Origin: Planctomycetota bacterium
Lineage (GTDB): Bacteria > Planctomycetota > Planctomycetia > Pirellulales > Pirellulaceae
NCBI GenBank assembly: GCA_019347795.1
Contig: JAHWKS010000457.1
Span: 1-5,478, forward strand
Direction: 5' to 3'
Length of the DNA stretch: 5,478 nt
The notes under the pieces were generated by a model. That model had not been told where the DNA came from. It searched no databases and worked only from the letters and a program-made list of their open reading frames with translations. Of this stretch, positions 1 to 5,478 are shown piece after piece (positions within the stretch are counted from its first letter, which is position 1; the number at the start of each line of letters is the position of its first letter). The position numbers and the translations under genes were made by a program.

Positions 1-538
1 GGTGCTGCGTAAGTCGTTCGCCGACGTCGGGCTCAGCCGGGATCAACTGGATGGGTCGATCAAGTTCTGGAAAGGGATGCTGGCGCTGATGCTCAACGTC
101 GGCGCCTTCTTCGGCATTTACGGCTTTGCCTACCTCACGCACTACACGGGACGCAAGCCGGCCTTCGCGATCGCCTTCATCGCCGCGATGATTAGCACGG
201 CCGCCGTGTTCTGGTTCCTGGACGACTTCAGTCAGATCTTCTGGATGATCCCGCTCATGGGGTTCTGCCAACTGGCCCTCTTCGGCGGCTACGCGATTTA
301 CTTCCCCGAGCTATTCCCCACGCGGTTGCGAAGCACCGGCACGTCGTTCTGCTACAACGTCGGCCGATTCGTGGCGGCGTCGGGTCCGCTGCTCCAGGGC
401 GTCTTGGCCGGCGGCGTCTTCGCCGGCGACGTGAACGCGATGCGCTACGCCGGCGTGATCATGTGCAGCATCTTCCTCATCGGCCTGGCCGCGCTCCCCT
501 TCGCCCCGGAAACCAAGGGAGAGCCGCTGCCGGAGTAG
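1..538 (+). CDS. MFS transporter, sugar-porter-like, C-terminal part (5' end outside window)
   Basis: This is the C-terminal end of a major facilitator superfamily inner-membrane transporter, probably a proton- or substrate-coupled carrier of a small organic solute. Codons run in frame from position 2 to the TAG at 536-538. About five hydrophobic segments are visible, at residues ~26-46, 53-71, 80-101, 118-137 and 147-168, matching TM8 to TM12 of a 12-helix carrier. The TM8-TM9 loop has the MFS-type T-G-R-K motif (residues 49-52). The TM10-TM11 loop reads PELFPTRLRSTG, and the tail ends in PETKG; both resemble sugar porter/organic solute members. The GTG at position 2 is not a credible start, because a protein starting there would lack seven helices, so the gene begins upstream of the window. 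The gene converges on glgB. A sugar substrate would suit that neighbourhood, but the visible half does not determine the substrate. Confidence 0.88.
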   Translation, partial: VLRKSFADVGLSRDQLDGSIKFWKGMLALMLNVGAFFGIYGFAYLTHYTGRKPAFAIAFIAAMISTAAVFWFLDDFSQIFWMIPLMGFCQLALFGGYAIYFPELFPTRLRSTGTSFCYNVGRFVAASGPLLQGVLAGGVFAGDVNAMRYAGVIMCSIFLIGLAALPFAPETKGEPLPE

Positions 539-575
539 GGAAGAGGGAGGAAGAGGGAGTAATGGAGTAATGGGA
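537..575 (+). repeat. Purine-rich short tandem repeats after the MFS stop codon
   Basis: From 537 to 559 the plus strand is purine only. It contains a 10-bp unit, aagagggagg at 541-550, repeated as aagagggagt at 551-560 (9 of 10 identical). Directly after come two perfect copies of the 8-bp unit agtaatgg at 558-565 and 566-573. The tract starts at the MFS stop codon and lies in the convergent spacer. It is probably a product of slippage; no function is evident beyond forming one arm of the adjacent hairpin. Confidence 0.6.
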
Positions 576-611
576 AGAATAGCATCGTCCTACTCCATCC
601 TCCATCACTCC
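556..611. terminator. Imperfect hairpin between convergent genes, possible bidirectional terminator
   Basis: Positions 556-567 (ggagtaatggag) pair with 600-611 (ctccatcactcc) at 11 of 12 positions, and an inner ATGG at 570-573 can pair with CCAT at 595-598. Because the left arm is a tandem repeat, a second register exists: ATGGAGTA at 562-569 pairs perfectly with TACTCCAT at 591-598. The hairpin starts 17 nt after the MFS stop and ends 7 nt after the glgB stop, where a shared terminator would be expected. Neither side has a clear run of T, so a canonical intrinsic terminator is not shown. Fold and position are seen; the function is inferred. Confidence 0.4.
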
Positions 612-618
612 GCTCCCC

Positions 619-2556
619 CTACCGTTCCGACTTCAGGAACACCGCTCCCAACGGCGGGACTTTCAGGCTTACCGAATACGGCCGGCCTTGGGCGGAGATG
701 GGGGAGGCCTCCACGCCGCCGAGATTCCCCACGCCGCTGCCGCCGTGCTCCTGGGCGTCGCTGTTGAGGATCTCGCGCCAGTGGCCCTCGCGAGGAACGC
801 CGACGCGGTAGCTCTCCCACGGGACCGGCGTGAAGTTGCAGACCACGAGGATGATGTCGTCGCGAGTCTGCGCCTTACGGAGGAAGGCGATTACGCTCCG
901 CTCGCCGTCGTGCGACTCGACCCACTCGAACCCCGCCGGGTCGCAATCCAGCTCGTGCAGGGCCGGCTCGCCGGAGTAGAAGTTGTTGAGGGCGCCGACC
1001 CACCGCAAAAGACCCGAGTGCTTGGGCTGCTGCAGCAGATCCCATTCCACGCTGCCGTCATGCCGCCATTCGTCCCACTGCCCGATCTCGCCCCCCATGA
1101 AGAGCAGCTTCTTGCCGGGCATGCCGGTCATGTAGGCGTAGAGCAGCCGCAGGTTGGCGAACTTCTGCCAATCGTCGCCGGGCATCTTGTTCAACAGCGA
1201 GCCTTTGCCGTACACCACCTCGTCGTGCGAGAGCGGCATGACGAAGTTCTCATTGAACGCGTAGATCATGCGGAAGGTCAGCTCGCCGTGGTGGTACTTG
1301 CGATAAATCGGATCGTCCGACATGTACCGCAGCGTGTCGTGCATCCAGCCCATGTCCCACTTCATGCCGAAGCCCAGCCCGCCCACGTAGGTCGGCCGGG
1401 AAACCATCGGCCAGGCGGTCGACTCCTCGGCGATCGTCTGTACGTCGGGATGCCGCTTGAAGATCTCTTCATTGAAGCGGCGGAGGAAGTCGATCGCCTC
1501 CAGGTTGTCGCGGCCGCCGTACTTGTTGGGGATCCACTCCCCTTCCTTCCGCGAGTAATCGAGGTAGAGCATTGAGGCGACGGCGTCCACCCGCAGGCCG
1601 TCCACGTGAAACTCCTCAATCCAATACAGGGCGTTGCTCAAGAGGAAGGAGCGGACCTCGTTGCGGCCGTAGTTGAAGATGTAGCTGTTCCAATCGGGAT
1701 GAAAGCCTTGCCGCGGATCCTCGTGCTCGTAGAGGTGCGTGCCGTCGAAGTAGACCAGGCCGTGCTCGTCGCCGGGAAAGTGGGAGGGGACCCAGTCCAA
1801 AATCACGCCGATCCCCTGCTGGTGCAGGTGATCGACCAGGTGCTTGAAGTCCTGCGGCGTGCCGTAACGGCTGGAGGGGGCGAAGTAGCCGGTCGTCTGA
1901 TAGCCCCAGGAGCCGAAGAAAGGGTGCTCCATCACGGGGAGGAACTCCACGTGTGTGAAGCCGCACCGCTTGACGTGATCGGCCAGTTCATAAGCTAGCT
2001 CGCGGTAATGGAGCGACCGCCAGCCTTCAGCTTCCATGCGGCGCCAGGAGCCGAGATGCACTTCATAGATCGACATCGGCGAGTGGAGCCCGTTCCGCTC
2101 GCCGCGAATGGCCATCCAGGCTTCGTCGCGCCACTCGTAGTCGAGGTCCCACGCCACCGTGGCCGTCTTCGGCGGAACTTCGTGCATCACCCCCACGGGG
2201 TCGGACTTATCGACACGAAAATCGCTATGCCGTCCTTGGATGTGGTACTTGTACAGCGTGCCGCGGTCCAGGCCGGGGATGAAGCCCTCCCAGATCCCCG
2301 ACGAGCCGCGCGGCCGTAGCGGATGGCGGTCTTTGCTCCACTGGTTGAAGTCGCCGATGACCGACACCTGCCGCGCGCTGGGGGCCCACACGGCGAAATA
2401 GACGCCGCTCACACCCCCTTCGCTCATTACGTGCGAGCCGAGCTTTCGCCAGATGTCGAAGTGGCTCCCCTGGTTGAAGAGGTAGGCGTCGTAGTCGGTC
2501 AGCAGGCCCACGTCGTACCGGACGTTCGGCTGCTCGCGGTAGGGCGTGTCGTTCAT
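619..2556 (-). CDS. glgB: 1,4-alpha-glucan branching enzyme GlgB (EC 2.4.1.18)
   Basis: This cytoplasmic enzyme cuts alpha-1,4-glucan chains and transfers them to form alpha-1,6 branches in glycogen-like polymer. The 645-aa product begins with an N-terminal stretch (residues 21-43, LTDYDAYLF-like) and a CBM48 beta domain (~44-135). The GH13 subfamily 9 catalytic barrel (~160-530) and a C-terminal beta domain (~545-640) follow. Region I is DWVPSHF (254-260). Region II is DGLRVDAVAS, with Arg322 and nucleophile Asp324. Region III is IAEEST, with acid/base Glu377. Region IV is LSHDEVV, with Asp445. All catalytic residues are therefore present. At 645 aa it is shorter than the 728-aa E. coli enzyme because it lacks the extra N1 module, a common short form. 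The ATG at 2556 is chosen because conserved sequence begins soon after it and no in-frame start was seen just upstream. It lies 4 nt after the treS-mak stop, indicating an operon. No good Shine-Dalgarno is visible. Confidence 0.97.
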   Translation of the reverse strand: MNDTPYREQPNVRYDVGLLTDYDAYLFNQGSHFDIWRKLGSHVMSEGGVSGVYFAVWAPSARQVSVIGDFNQWSKDRHPLRPRGSSGIWEGFIPGLDRGTLYKYHIQGRHSDFRVDKSDPVGVMHEVPPKTATVAWDLDYEWRDEAWMAIRGERNGLHSPMSIYEVHLGSWRRMEAEGWRSLHYRELAYELADHVKRCGFTHVEFLPVMEHPFFGSWGYQTTGYFAPSSRYGTPQDFKHLVDHLHQQGIGVILDWVPSHFPGDEHGLVYFDGTHLYEHEDPRQGFHPDWNSYIFNYGRNEVRSFLLSNALYWIEEFHVDGLRVDAVASMLYLDYSRKEGEWIPNKYGGRDNLEAIDFLRRFNEEIFKRHPDVQTIAEESTAWPMVSRPTYVGGLGFGMKWDMGWMHDTLRYMSDDPIYRKYHHGELTFRMIYAFNENFVMPLSHDEVVYGKGSLLNKMPGDDWQKFANLRLLYAYMTGMPGKKLLFMGGEIGQWDEWRHDGSVEWDLLQQPKHSGLLRWVGALNNFYSGEPALHELDCDPAGFEWVESHDGERSVIAFLRKAQTRDDIILVVCNFTPVPWESYRVGVPREGHWREILNSDAQEHGGSGVGNLGGVEASPISAQGRPYSVSLKVPPLGAVFLKSER

Positions 2557-2560
2557 GGGT

Positions 2561-5478
<2,918 letters not shown>

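Noticed and set aside
2..4. GTG at position 2 as the start of the transporter gene
   Set aside because: It would give a protein with only about five membrane helices. The sequence matches the loop between TM7 and TM8 of a longer transporter cut by the window edge.
688..1575. 295-codon open frame on the plus strand opposite glgB
   Set aside because: It is antisense to the conserved GlgB catalytic domain, and the composition reflects complementary codons. No motif, ribosome binding site or context supports it.

Overview
This is a high-GC bacterial window holding two genes of alpha-glucan/trehalose metabolism on the minus strand and, converging on them, the 3' end of a transporter gene on the plus strand. 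The lineage cannot be fixed from the sequence. The GC-rich codon use, the transporter wording and the purine-rich spacer remind me of Planctomycetes, but this is only an impression.

Layout. Positions 1-538 (+) hold the last ~178 codons (about TM8 to TM12) of a major facilitator superfamily transporter with sugar-porter-like signatures. Positions 539-618 are a short convergent spacer made of small tandem repeats that also form nested inverted repeats. Positions 619-2556 (-) are a complete glycogen branching enzyme gene (glgB, 645 aa). Positions 2561-5478 (-) are a trehalose synthase fused to a maltokinase (TreS-Mak). This gene is open at the right edge, so its N-terminus, roughly 200 residues, lies outside. 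The two minus-strand genes are 4 nt apart and almost certainly form one operon, treS-mak first and glgB second. No stretch above 300 bases lacks a gene.

How they work together. In the known GlgE pathway TreS interconverts trehalose and maltose, Mak phosphorylates maltose to maltose 1-phosphate, GlgE polymerises that into linear alpha-1,4-glucan, and GlgB adds alpha-1,6 branches. Three of the four activities are encoded here. GlgE is not in the window; by analogy it may lie beyond position 5478.

The most notable observation is in the TreS active site. Conserved GH13 region II, normally G-F-R-L-D, reads G-A-S-L-D. The family's near-invariant arginine two residues before the catalytic aspartate is therefore serine, while the other visible catalytic residues and the whole maltokinase active site are intact. 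The maltokinase part also carries a low-complexity insert with a 12-nt direct repeat and a small hairpin. I see no RNA gene, CRISPR array, insertion sequence or defence system. Apart from these points the region looks like ordinary metabolism, and I do not see a new biological system.
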